Shown here: one piece after another, positions 24,023-33,247 of the stretch
Position numbering within the stretch: position 1 is the stretch's first letter
Layout: every line of letters begins with the position of its first letter
NCBI GenBank assembly: GCA_021825585.1
Contig: JAKAGT010000004.1
Span: 62,001-126,000 of the forward strand
Source of the DNA: Bacteroidota bacterium
Lineage (GTDB): Bacteria; Bacteroidota; Ignavibacteria; Kryptoniales; JAKASW01
Length of the DNA stretch: 64,000 nucleotides
Direction of reading: 5' to 3'
Position numbers and translations under genes: made by a program
The notes under the pieces: generated by a model
The model's input: only the letters and a program-made list of their open reading frames with translations
Databases searched by the model: none
What the model was told of the DNA's origin: nothing

Positions 24023-24679
24023 ATGGAAAGCCAAAGCACAACCCGTAAATACAAATTGATCCCACGAAGCAAACCAAGCCTTGCCGGAACCCTTTTGCTC
24101 ACAGTCGCCGCCGCAACCGTGGCGCTGCTCTTGCCTTACAAGGCCTTTGCCGGGGACATAAAGGGAATTGTCCGTCTCGCCGACCACACCGGCAGCACGG
24201 GTACCGTCGTGTACATCCAGCGGGTTGACAGTACTTTCAAGCCTCCGTCCAGGCCAGTTATGATGGATCAGAAAGACATGAAGTTCATCCCCAGCGTACT
24301 CGCTGTACTTGCCGGGACGAAAGTAACGTTTCTAAACAGCGATAACGTACTCCACAATGTCTTCTCTCCGAGTCAATGCGCAGGCAGTTTCGATCTGGGT
24401 ACATGGCCGAAAGGGGAAAGCCGCTCGCATGTTTTCAGTCAGCCCGATTGCTTCTCGATCATTCTATGCAATGTACACCCACAAATGCAGGCTTGGATCG
24501 CTGTCCTCCAAAACCCTTACTTCACAATTGCCAAAGATGACGGTAGTTTCGAAATCCGCAACGTTCCGCCAGGGCATTACGTCCTGAGTGCATGGCACGG
24601 TTTCTACCAGCGCGCATCGGCCGCGATCACCGTCACTGAATCCGGAACCGTAGTTCAGAATTTCCGACTCGTTAGATAA
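24023..24679 (+). CDS. Cupredoxin-like periplasmic protein
   Basis: 218 residues with a signal peptide (hydrophobic run TLLLTVAAATVALLLP then KAFAG). The copper-site pattern of plastocyanin-like proteins is visible: His in SDNVLHNVF and then Cys, His and Met in LCNVHPQM, the type 1 copper ligand set. The C-terminal part (FTIAKDDGSFEIRNVPPGHYVL) looks like a carboxypeptidase-regulatory/CNA-B strand domain; some methylamine-utilisation-like proteins share this layout. It follows the bc genes after a hairpin and is a candidate soluble electron carrier for the complex. The redox partner is inferred. Confidence 0.85.
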   Translation: MESQSTTRKYKLIPRSKPSLAGTLLLTVAAATVALLLPYKAFAGDIKGIVRLADHTGSTGTVVYIQRVDSTFKPPSRPVMMDQKDMKFIPSVLAVLAGTKVTFLNSDNVLHNVFSPSQCAGSFDLGTWPKGESRSHVFSQPDCFSIILCNVHPQMQAWIAVLQNPYFTIAKDDGSFEIRNVPPGHYVLSAWHGFYQRASAAITVTESGTVVQNFRLVR

Positions 24680-24696
24680 TTAGGAATGAACCACGT

Positions 24697-24735
24697 CGCC
24701 GCAAGCGGCGGGGAATGTACCCCTCAGCGATTCAA
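24697..24735. repeat. CGCCGCAAGCGGCG-GGGAATGTA repeat
   Basis: Hairpin CGCCGC-AA-GCGGCG followed by GGGAATGTACCCC and GATTCAA. It is the second copy of the element ending the array at 8142-8184, here without the neighbouring GTC...GAC unit. Confidence 0.65.
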
Positions 24736-24784
24736 TCGCCCCAATTTTTGCCGTTGATGAAGCGGCAGCAGGTGTTCCCCCGTT

Positions 24785-24847
24785 CGTTATTTTTGCCCCC
24801 GCAGTTTCCGCCCCGTATCTGCGCCCCTTCGTATTTTGTACCGAATT
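24785..24847. repeat. 7/14-bp-period tract (CCGTATT-TTTGCCC type)
   Basis: Four degenerate 14-mers plus a half unit, for example CCGTATCTGCGCCC at 24813-24826. Each is two heptamers, so it fits the same period-7 class as the other tracts. It is intergenic, downstream of the cupredoxin gene. Confidence 0.55.
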
Positions 24848-24850
24848 AGG

Positions 24851-24887
24851 GACCATCGCCGGGTCGATCAGGTTCCCGGCGATGGTC
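24851..24887 (-). terminator. 13-bp hairpin downstream of the tricorn-like gene
   Basis: Perfect stem GACCATCGCCGGG/CCCGGCGATGGTC with 11-nt loop, 12 bases after the tricorn stop codon. There is no long T-run on the minus strand. It may serve both convergent genes. Confidence 0.7.
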
Positions 24888-24899
24888 AGCCAGACGGCT

Positions 24900-27800
24900 C
24901 TACTTCGTCTTCACCGGGTACGGCGGCCTCGGCGGAAACGTGAAGGGATGCTCCTTGATCTCCTTCATCGCAGTCTTGATCGCCATCTGAAGCTGCGGGT
25001 CCTTGCCCGCCATCACCGACGCCGGATCGTTTTCCACATAGATACCCGGATCCATGCCATGGTTCTCAATCCACCACTTGTCCTGCGTGCCGTAAAAACC
25101 ATTGTTCGACTGGTCAACGTGGCCATTATCGATTGTGGTCTGTGTGTTGACGATGCCCGTCAAACCTCCCCACGACCTTGTGCCGACGATGGTTCCGAGG
25201 TTTCTCGCCTTGAAATCTTCAAGGAACGCCTCTCCGTCAGAGCCGTTGTACTCGTTCGAAATGACGACGTATTTGCCTGTTGACGTGCTTCCGGGATACC
25301 GGAACGGCACCATGTTCGCAAGGACGTTGTGCGCCACCATCTCGCGCTCGAGCTTATCGATAAGGAAGTATTCCGTCCAGCCGCCGGAATTGCGGCGTAC
25401 ATCGATGATGATTCCCTTCTTGTAACGGAACGCCCTCCAGAACTTGTCGAACTCTCCGATATTCGGCGCGCCCATGGCATTGATGTGCATGTAACCGAGT
25501 TCGCCGTGGCTTTCCTTCTCGACGGTGTTTATGTTGTTCGTCAGCCATCTGAAGTATCTCAGCTGAGGCCCGTTCCTGATCGGCTCAACTTCGTAAGTCT
25601 TAGCGCCGACTTCGGTGGGATTGCTGTTTACGGTGACGCTTACCTTCTGTCCTTTTATGACCTGGAGATACTTGAAGTAATCCTCCGGCACTCTGATCTG
25701 GTGGCCATCGATGGCGATCAGGTAATCGCCTTCCTTAAGGTCGATGTCCGGCCTGACGAGCGGCGATTTGAGATTGAGGTTGTACTCCGTCGGCCCGTAG
25801 ATGGTGGCAAACTTGTAGTAGCCTGCAGAATTGTCGGGTACGAGGTCGGCGCCCAGCCAGCCGGTGTACACTTCAGACTTCGGCACCTGGTCCGGACCGA
25901 AGTCCCCTCCGGATATATATGTATGAGAGACGCTCAGTTCGCCGACCATCTGCTGCATTACCCAGTTGAGCTGCTGCCTCGATGTTATGTACGGGATATA
26001 GGCCCTGTACTCGTCGCCGATCGCTTTCCAGTTCAGGCCGAACATATTCGGATCGAAGAAGAAGTCCCTGTACCACCGCCATGTGTCGTTGAAAATCTGG
26101 AGCCATTCCTTCCTCGGATCGACGGTGTATCTCATGCCGTCAAGGCTCAACTTATTGCCAAGTTCCCTGGTCTTGTACGCATCGTCCCAAGAAGTCGTGT
26201 AGATATCCTTCTCTCTCTGGATAAGCATATATCGACCGTTCAGAGAAGAAGTGAAGTTGGCGATTTTCTGGCTGGCGATGGTCTCTTTCTTGTCTTTCAT
26301 GTCGAAGATATGGAGATCCCATTTTGTCTCTCCGCCCGGCTGGAAGATTTCCCCGTATTCGGCCTCGGTGAACTTCGGCACGGAACACCACGCAACCTTG
26401 CCGTCTCCTGCTTTCAGATAGAAATAGTTGCCGGCCGGCACCGGGAGCGGATATGTCCGTAACTCGATGCCTTTAAGATCGATGCGGAAAGTGCTCGACG
26501 GTTCCGGTTCATCTTTGTCAACCGCATCATCGAAAGGAGGTTTCAATCCGGCTTGCAGCTGGACTGCCATCACCTGCTGGGGGGCATCGATCACGTGGTC
26601 GTCTTCGTAGAAGTCCATCTGCACGTCGAAATTCCGGCTGGACAGGTAATATAGATATTGTCCATTGGCATCGAACGTCGGATTTATGTTGTCATAGAAA
26701 TCGTCGGTGATCGGGTAGCTCTTGTTCTGGTCGAGACTGTAGAGGTAAATGACGCTGTTCTTGTTGTAGTGGACAAAGCTGTATGCAATCCATTTGCTGT
26801 CGGGCGACCAGGTGTAATCGCTTATTTGCCAGTAGAATTCGTCGTTTTTCAGCTGGTTTGACGACGCGAATTCATGAAGCTGTTTCGTTGCAACGTCTAC
26901 GTAAAATAAATCAAAATTCTTGTTGCCGAACAGAATCTTCTTCCCGTCAGGCGACCAGACCAGGTGGTAGTCGGTTCTGTCGAGGGTCGTCGTCAACGGA
27001 ATCCATTCTCCCCCGTCGACTCGCTGCATGTACAGCTCATATTCTCCCGACTTATCGGAGAAGAATGCGACCCATTTCCCATCGGGAGAGATTTGAGGAT
27101 ACTTCTCGCGAGTGCCTGGTGTGTTAGAGAGATTATGGGTCTGTCCTTTTTCAGTGGGTACGACAAACACATCTCCCCTCGCCTCGATCGCCGCATCCTT
27201 GCCGTCATTGGAAATTGTGGCGTAGTGAATGTAGTCTTTCGGGTTGATGACCCTGTCCCTCAATTCCCAACTGTCGGATGGAACGTTGACCGAGATTTGC
27301 TTCACATCGCCGGTTGACGCGTCCATCACTTCAAGATAGCCGTCGTGCACAAATACGATATGTTTATGATCGGTCGACGGAGTCATGACGTCAACATCGT
27401 TGTAATGAGTCAGGACAGTCACCTCCCCGGTCGATAAATCTCTCTTATAGATATTCGAGATCCCGTTAGTGCTGTCGCAGACATAATACATATCGTTTCC
27501 GATCCACATCGGGTATGCATTTACCCCGACGTAGGTGGTGATCGGCGTGAACCTGTTGGTTTTGAAATCATACATCCAGATGTCGGGGTACCAGCCTCCC
27601 TTGTAACGCTTCCAGTAGTAGTCCTCTAGGCCCTTCCTGACGTACACCATCTTGCTCCCGTCGGCATTGAAACTGCAGTCTCTGCCGCGGTCGATCGGGA
27701 AGCGTTCCGGCGCTGAACCGTCCTTGTCCGCAAAATACAGGTTGGGATCTCTGTAGATATAGTTTTCCCAAAATGATCTGAAGACCACGCGTTTCCCGTC

Positions 27801-28151
27801 AGGGGTCCAGGTCACCGTCTCGGCTCCTCCCGGATTGTATGTAATCCTCTTCGGGGCACCTCCTTCTGACGGCATCACGTAAATGCTCTGCTGGCCGTCG
27901 TAGCTGGCAGTGAACGCGATCGACTTTCCGTCCGGCGAGAAGCGCGCCCTGTACTCATCACCCGGGAAAGTTGTGAGTCGCGTCGCCGTTCCTCCGGCTG
28001 AACTCACAAGCCAGAGATCACCTTCGTAAGTAAAGACTATTTCGTTCCCGTGAATGTCCGGATCGGTCATGAACCTTCCCTGTTCATGAGCGAGAGCGAG
28101 GCCAGACATTAACAAAAGTGAGATTGAAAAGGCTGTAAGAATCTTCTTCAT
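24900..28151 (-). CDS. Tricorn-like S41 protease, exported
   Basis: 1083 residues with a signal peptide (MKKILTAFSISLLLMSGLALA). The order is as in tricorn: a first beta-propeller (repeats such as ARFSPDGKSIAF), a second propeller (VWSPDGKKILFGN), a C1/PDZ/C2 core, and the serine site. Catalytic H743 lies in SVSHTYISGGD, and nucleophile S971 with D972 in NGSDGEAF, close to tricorn numbering (His746, Ser965). Tricorn degrades oligopeptides from upstream proteases. This form is exported, so it acts in the periplasm or outside. The lone gene is followed by a C45-type hydrolase on the same strand upstream. Confidence 0.93.
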   Translation of the reverse strand: MKKILTAFSISLLLMSGLALAHEQGRFMTDPDIHGNEIVFTYEGDLWLVSSAGGTATRLTTFPGDEYRARFSPDGKSIAFTASYDGQQSIYVMPSEGGAPKRITYNPGGAETVTWTPDGKRVVFRSFWENYIYRDPNLYFADKDGSAPERFPIDRGRDCSFNADGSKMVYVRKGLEDYYWKRYKGGWYPDIWMYDFKTNRFTPITTYVGVNAYPMWIGNDMYYVCDSTNGISNIYKRDLSTGEVTVLTHYNDVDVMTPSTDHKHIVFVHDGYLEVMDASTGDVKQISVNVPSDSWELRDRVINPKDYIHYATISNDGKDAAIEARGDVFVVPTEKGQTHNLSNTPGTREKYPQISPDGKWVAFFSDKSGEYELYMQRVDGGEWIPLTTTLDRTDYHLVWSPDGKKILFGNKNFDLFYVDVATKQLHEFASSNQLKNDEFYWQISDYTWSPDSKWIAYSFVHYNKNSVIYLYSLDQNKSYPITDDFYDNINPTFDANGQYLYYLSSRNFDVQMDFYEDDHVIDAPQQVMAVQLQAGLKPPFDDAVDKDEPEPSSTFRIDLKGIELRTYPLPVPAGNYFYLKAGDGKVAWCSVPKFTEAEYGEIFQPGGETKWDLHIFDMKDKKETIASQKIANFTSSLNGRYMLIQREKDIYTTSWDDAYKTRELGNKLSLDGMRYTVDPRKEWLQIFNDTWRWYRDFFFDPNMFGLNWKAIGDEYRAYIPYITSRQQLNWVMQQMVGELSVSHTYISGGDFGPDQVPKSEVYTGWLGADLVPDNSAGYYKFATIYGPTEYNLNLKSPLVRPDIDLKEGDYLIAIDGHQIRVPEDYFKYLQVIKGQKVSVTVNSNPTEVGAKTYEVEPIRNGPQLRYFRWLTNNINTVEKESHGELGYMHINAMGAPNIGEFDKFWRAFRYKKGIIIDVRRNSGGWTEYFLIDKLEREMVAHNVLANMVPFRYPGSTSTGKYVVISNEYNGSDGEAFLEDFKARNLGTIVGTRSWGGLTGIVNTQTTIDNGHVDQSNNGFYGTQDKWWIENHGMDPGIYVENDPASVMAGKDPQLQMAIKTAMKEIKEHPFTFPPRPPYPVKTK

Positions 28152-28243
28152 GCATACCTCGGTTATTGATATGATTTCAAATGGGCCACGACCGGGTCGG
28201 AAGCGAAGCTCTGTCGCCGGTCATGACATAGAATTTCCAATGT

Positions 28244-29659
28244 CTATTTCTCTCCGGCCTTGACCTCCACCCAAGGCTCGGTCGGTCGATCCTTTATCAG
28301 GCCGGTCATCCACCTGTATTGAGGATGTTCGGAGAGAAACTTTTTCGCGGAAAACGGTGTGCCGCACGCATCGCCCCATCTTGCATAGAACGACATGTTT
28401 TTTGCCATCTTTGCATCTACAACCTTGCCGTCAAGTGTTCCCCAGGGCGAGAAAGGCTTGCCGGGGCCTCCGTCCATTCTCGAATCAAGTTCCGAATGCC
28501 CGCAGAGAGTTCTCTGATCGGGATGGACCTTGTTCAGGTAAGTATCATAGTGGTCCGCTTCGAACTTCTCGGCGAGAGCAATGTTGATCTTGCCCGCGTA
28601 TTTCTTCATGAGCTGATGCCATCTCACGTCTCGTGCGACAGAAGAATACTTGATATTGGTTTCCTGCTCCGTCGTCTCGAACCTTAGTATCTTCAGGTTC
28701 TTTGCCACGTTCGAGCCGACGAAATAGCCGTCCGTCTTCGTTTGGAGCGCGTGGTATTTCAGTCCGAGTTCGAGCCTCGCGATCTCATTTGTCTTGATGT
28801 CGCCGAGAAGCCACGCGTTCGCATAACCGCCGTTGTTGTCCTTCTCCATTATCTTGCACCATTCACCGATGGAATTTGCATATTGTGTCGCATGCCTCAT
28901 GCGCGAAAATTCCGGTGAGCCGCCCGGATTGAATCCGGAAAACGACCCGATGGTCGTCTCCGAGCCCACGAGTCCGGCGTCGGTTATGAAGAAGTCCGTT
29001 CCGCTGTGGATGAATCCCGGAAAAGTCTGCATCAGGATCCTGTGCCCCTTGTCCGGCTTTATGTCGATTATCACGTTGCAGAGAGGCTCTTCGTAACCTC
29101 CCATCGTGTTGTGGCCCAGTACTATCTTGCCGTCTGCCGTCATGCTTCCGGTGGCAATGAACGAGCTGCAGGATTCCTGTCTCGGCTTAGGTGTGCTTAT
29201 CCTCAGCGAATCTGCTACGGCGGGCCACCAGTAATCGATCAGCTCCATGTAGCCGTTGAGTCCGACAATCTCATTTTGTGTCACGGAATCGCCGGCAGCG
29301 TCCATACCTTCGACTATGCCGTCAATTTCCGCAAGGTTTTCGGGATCGACCCCGGGCGTAAGTATTCTCCCCGCCGCATTTACAAAGTAAGCCCAGTCCA
29401 TCCCGCTCAGGTAATCCCACCTTTTTCTCAGGACACGGAGCGACTCTTTTATTTCCGGGGCGAGGAGATAGCCGTGCTGGAAGCCGCGCTCTTCCGGGGT
29501 ACCCTCGATATGTAAATAGACCCATCCGGCTTTGTCAAACCTGTAACCCTTCGCAAGCCAGGCTTGTTGCTCCTTTGTGAGCGCCGCATTTGGCTGCGCA
29601 AAGGCCTGACATGAAAACAGCAAAAGGAAAAACGTGAAAAAGGTAAATCGCTTTCTCAT
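28244..29659 (-). CDS. C45/phospholipase B-like Ntn-hydrolase, secreted
   Basis: 471 residues with a signal peptide (FFLLLFSCQAFAQ). The middle region resembles C45 acyltransferase/phospholipase B-like proteins. C164 in ESCSSFIATG, followed by GKIVLGHNTM, would become the N-terminal nucleophile after autocleavage. The preceding GLNGYMELIDYWWP and the upstream HIEGTPEERGFQHGYLLA are also typical. Such enzymes hydrolyse amide or ester bonds, and the substrate cannot be read here. It shares direction with the tricorn-like gene and may be co-transcribed (92-base gap). Confidence 0.8.
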   Translation of the reverse strand: MRKRFTFFTFFLLLFSCQAFAQPNAALTKEQQAWLAKGYRFDKAGWVYLHIEGTPEERGFQHGYLLAPEIKESLRVLRKRWDYLSGMDWAYFVNAAGRILTPGVDPENLAEIDGIVEGMDAAGDSVTQNEIVGLNGYMELIDYWWPAVADSLRISTPKPRQESCSSFIATGSMTADGKIVLGHNTMGGYEEPLCNVIIDIKPDKGHRILMQTFPGFIHSGTDFFITDAGLVGSETTIGSFSGFNPGGSPEFSRMRHATQYANSIGEWCKIMEKDNNGGYANAWLLGDIKTNEIARLELGLKYHALQTKTDGYFVGSNVAKNLKILRFETTEQETNIKYSSVARDVRWHQLMKKYAGKINIALAEKFEADHYDTYLNKVHPDQRTLCGHSELDSRMDGGPGKPFSPWGTLDGKVVDAKMAKNMSFYARWGDACGTPFSAKKFLSEHPQYRWMTGLIKDRPTEPWVEVKAGEK

Positions 29660-29705
29660 TTTTGCCTCCTATGATAATGGTATGAAGAACAGAAGAATGT
29701 CTCCG

Positions 29706-29999
29706 TCACTTCCAATTCACCGGAGCCCTGCACAGTTCCAGGTTGTCGCTCTCGCGCTTTACGTCACAGTAGTAATGATCCCCGGCGTCTTCTGAAGAGA
29801 CGACGATCGTGTCGCCGAGCTGCGCCTCGGACAGATAGTTTATCTCGAAAGTGCTGAGACTTCTCTTTTCGGCGAACTCGACGGGGAAGCTGTCGAGTAT
29901 CCACTGAAGTATATCCGGCCTTGCTTTCCCGGTTTGATCTACGTCGTACGAATGAAGACGAAACGTCTGCGTATGGACAGGGGCCACAGAATCGTTCAT
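29706..29999 (-). pseudogene. Acyl-ACP thioesterase-like C-terminal fragment
   Basis: 97 residues that align in pattern with the C-terminal hot-dog domain of FatA-type acyl-ACP thioesterases: YDVDQTGKARPDILQWILDS followed by STFEINYLSEAQLGDTIVV. Full enzymes have about 250 residues and two hot-dog domains. The N-terminal domain is missing, and the usual GHVNN in the C-domain helix entrance is replaced by GKARP. Upstream minus-strand sequence does not continue the family. It may be a decayed gene, or a small independent hot-dog protein using the ATG at 29997-29999. Confidence 0.55.
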
Positions 30000-30202
30000 A
30001 CTATTCTCCGGTCTGTCCCGGACATTTTCCCCGTTCCGTCCGTGATCGCCCTCAGCAAAGAAGCAGGAACCTCGAATCTCAGAGATGGGATCAATGAAAC
30101 GCCCGCCATTTCAGTTCCGCTTCGGCCCTTCCCGTTTATCGAATTATCAACTCTAATGCTGCTCGTGCGTCCGTGAATTTAGTCAACCCCTGAAGGAAGA
30201 GC

Positions 30203-30236
30203 AAGTTGACCGCCGTCCGGAGGCGGCGGCCAACTT
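30203..30236 (-). terminator. Hairpin downstream of the M16 gene
   Basis: 15-bp near-perfect stem AAGTTGACCGCCGTC/GGCGGCGGCCAACTT with a 4-nt loop CGGA, 8 bases after the M16 stop codon. On the minus strand a short T/C-rich run follows. The rest of 30000-30200 shows no gene. Confidence 0.65.
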
Positions 30237-30244
30237 TGACAGTA

Positions 30245-32983
30245 TTACTTCGGTGCCGGGCCTTCGGTTATCTGGACGAGATCGTCCGGGCGGACCCATT
30301 TCTTAAATGCATTCTGGATGTCTTTTGCGGTCAATTTCAAATAAATATGTGCCGCCCGTATCGGTTCATCCAATGGAAGGTCTTCGAGCGCTCGACCGAT
30401 TAAGCCGTCCGCGATACTGTTCTCGCTGGATTCTGAAAGCGGTATCTCGCGCATCAAAAGCGCCTGGGCCTGCCTCAGTTCCCTCGGCGTCACTTCGGTA
30501 TCCTGCATCTGCTTAAGATCCCTGACGACAATCGTCCTGGCTTTCGAGACGTTATCCGGATCGCATGCGTACTCGACTACATAGCTGCTGCGAGTCTTCG
30601 CGATATGGAATGTAGAGCCGACGTAGTAAACCAGCCCATTGTTCTCGCGAAGATCCCTGTAGAACCTCGTCGCATAGAAAGCTCCGCCGAGGACATGGTC
30701 GCCCAGTATCAGGGGATAGTAGTCCGGATTGGACCGGGTTAGACCAAGAATCTCAGCGAGATAAACGCGGTCCTGTACCCTGCTTTGATCAGGCACGGCA
30801 GCAACTGAAGGTTTGTTCAACGGGACGTGAGGGAGATCCGTCGTAGGCTTCGGACCCGATGCTTTCCACGATCCGAAATACTTCTGGATGACCTCCGCGG
30901 CCTTCTCGGGAGTTACCTTGCCGATGACTACAATTGTCGTCATATCGGGACGGAACGCGTGGTCATAATAATCTTTCACTTCCTGAAGATTGACCGCTCC
31001 GACCGACTGCGGCGTAGGATGCCTCAAGACAGGGTCGCTTTTTGGAAGCAGGGCGGACTGGAGGGCATGCGTCGTCAGGTAGTCCGGACTCTGAAGCTCG
31101 CCGGCAACGGTAGCGGCGGTCCGGCGCTGGATTATGCCGAAGGCTTCCGAGGGAAGTGCGGGATGCAGCTCATTGTCTGCAAGCAGCTGAACGCCCTTGT
31201 CGAAATTGTCGGCAAGGACTCTGACTGAGAAGTTTATGCCCGCAGACTCGCTCGCCCCTATGCTGTCCAGGGCTTTCTGGAACTGTATGCGGTTAAGCGT
31301 GGTCGAACCGAATTCAAACAACTGGTTGAGAATTTCGCTGACTCCGTCCTGTCCTTTCGGGGTCTGAATCAGCGAATTGCTCTTTATGCTTCCGATTACG
31401 GAGACCGTATTGCTGATCGATTCCGGCTGGACGATTAGCCTGATTCCGTTCGGAAGCATCTTCACCGTCGGGTTAACCGTGGATTTAGGTACGGTCAGTC
31501 TCCCGACGGCAGTTTCTGCCCATGCCGGCAGCGTCACATTCTTGGTTTCTTTCGGCGTAAACGATTCGGCACCACCGAACCCCCTCGACGTGACCGGACT
31601 GCCTGAGGCCTGAGGCGTCAGGACAGCTACAATCGAGTTCGGTGTGCCCAGGTACTTCTTCAGGGCACGATTAACATCCGCCGTGGTGACATTTTCAATC
31701 ATCTTGAGGTCTTCATCGGGAGATTGTCTCCCCTCGATGGCCAGCGCATCGGACCACTCCTGGGCCAGACCGGACACGGAGTTCTTCTGAAACTCGGCGT
31801 CAGTAATCTCATGCCGCTTCGATGCCTCCACAAGGCCTGCGGACACACCGGACTGGATCTCCCGTTCAAGAACCATCTTCACTTCTCTGAGGAGCTCTTC
31901 GGAATTATATCCCTTAGGGAATGCCGCTGCAGCGAAACCCAGGCCCGCCTTCGGAAGGGCATCGTATTGGAACCCGGCATAAAGCGCCCTACCTGCGGGG
32001 ACAAGCGCATACAAATCACCGCGCTGGCTGCTCAGAACATCAGACAGTACCTGGCATGCTGCGTAATCAGGACTATTCGTCCCGGGCATTCTGAAAGCAA
32101 TTATTGCGAACCCGTAGGGGAGGTCAGTCGACAGCCGCATCGTGTCGGCCTTCACGGGTTGGAACTTGAATTCGGGACGCGGAGGAAGCGGGCGCGAGGG
32201 AAGGCTGCCGAACAGTTCCTTCACCAGGCCGAGTGCATTCTGAGGATTCACGTCTCCGACGATGACCAGGACGGCGTTGTTCGGTACATACCACGACTGG
32301 TGAAAATTGTCCAGCATTCCGGCGCTCGTCTTGTCGAACGACGGGCGGGTGCCCAGCGCGTCATGTGCGTAAGGTGTACCATCAAACATTGCAGCGAGCA
32401 GCTTCGTGTAGAAGACATATTCCGGGTTGGAAAGATCAGAAGCCACTTCCTGCTCGATTGCGCCTCGTTCCTTGTCCCACAGGCTGTCGGTACCCAGGAT
32501 TGCTTTCATCCGAATGGATTCGATGTGAAGAGCGACGTCCAGGTCCTCAGACGGAACCGTGAGGAAGAACTGAGTGACCATCTGTTGTGTGTCCGCGTCG
32601 AAATCACCGCCCATTGCGGCAGTGATATCGGCAAGCTGCGTTGCGGACAGACCCGGGCTTCCGCGAAACATCATATGCTCCAGAGCATGCGCGGTTCCGG
32701 GAAATCCGGCCGGCGCTTCGTCTGACCCGACCAGGTAGTTTATCTCCGTTGTCACAACCGGTGCCAGCGGGTTTCTTACTATGACTACGCGCAGCCCGTT
32801 GTCCAGGGTGGCACGGAGCACTGATTCTCCGCCTGAATTGTTCTGGCTCGCGATCGAGTCGGTTGAAAACGGAAGTATGAAAATCGCTCCGACAAGTCCG
32901 AGCAAGGTAAACAGCCTGAGCAGACCTCTTAGGCCGGTGATTTCGCCAAAGAAATGGCCTTGGGTCGGGGAATCCCTATGCAT
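30245..32983 (-). CDS. M16 family zinc peptidase (pitrilysin-type, two domains)
   Basis: 912 residues from the ATG at 32983, chosen because CCTGGAGGAAAG lies directly before it; the frame extends further upstream without a good site. An N-terminal hydrophobic segment (LRLFTLLGLVGAIFILPF) acts as signal or anchor. The first half has the inverted zinc motif H99-ALE-H103 with the downstream Glu. The second half (about 480-912) repeats the fold without the metal site, as usual in M16. It probably degrades peptides in the periplasm. Confidence 0.93.
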   Translation of the reverse strand: MHRDSPTQGHFFGEITGLRGLLRLFTLLGLVGAIFILPFSTDSIASQNNSGGESVLRATLDNGLRVVIVRNPLAPVVTTEINYLVGSDEAPAGFPGTAHALEHMMFRGSPGLSATQLADITAAMGGDFDADTQQMVTQFFLTVPSEDLDVALHIESIRMKAILGTDSLWDKERGAIEQEVASDLSNPEYVFYTKLLAAMFDGTPYAHDALGTRPSFDKTSAGMLDNFHQSWYVPNNAVLVIVGDVNPQNALGLVKELFGSLPSRPLPPRPEFKFQPVKADTMRLSTDLPYGFAIIAFRMPGTNSPDYAACQVLSDVLSSQRGDLYALVPAGRALYAGFQYDALPKAGLGFAAAAFPKGYNSEELLREVKMVLEREIQSGVSAGLVEASKRHEITDAEFQKNSVSGLAQEWSDALAIEGRQSPDEDLKMIENVTTADVNRALKKYLGTPNSIVAVLTPQASGSPVTSRGFGGAESFTPKETKNVTLPAWAETAVGRLTVPKSTVNPTVKMLPNGIRLIVQPESISNTVSVIGSIKSNSLIQTPKGQDGVSEILNQLFEFGSTTLNRIQFQKALDSIGASESAGINFSVRVLADNFDKGVQLLADNELHPALPSEAFGIIQRRTAATVAGELQSPDYLTTHALQSALLPKSDPVLRHPTPQSVGAVNLQEVKDYYDHAFRPDMTTIVVIGKVTPEKAAEVIQKYFGSWKASGPKPTTDLPHVPLNKPSVAAVPDQSRVQDRVYLAEILGLTRSNPDYYPLILGDHVLGGAFYATRFYRDLRENNGLVYYVGSTFHIAKTRSSYVVEYACDPDNVSKARTIVVRDLKQMQDTEVTPRELRQAQALLMREIPLSESSENSIADGLIGRALEDLPLDEPIRAAHIYLKLTAKDIQNAFKKWVRPDDLVQITEGPAPK

Positions 32984-33247
32984 CTTTCCTCCAGGGGTTA
33001 AGGTGAAACGAGTCGCTACTTCGGTGGATGTGGCCAAACCGCTTTCAAATTGGCTTAATAGGCGACGTAGACTGGAAACGGGTCGTGTTCTTGGTTCATG
33101 CGGTTTTTCGACAAATTCTGCAGCTCTCGAGGTTTTAATGAAAAGCCAATTTTCTTCCATCTATTTTAATAATCCGGGCCAACATTTCATAGACGTAAAT
33201 TGAACAGCGACGTTGAACAAAACGTTCGAAAGGATTAATCTTGGCAC

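Noticed and set aside
24900-33160. Antisense ORFs of over 250 residues (for example 25329-26462 and 31724-32725)
   Set aside because: They mirror long protease genes on the other strand and carry no motif.
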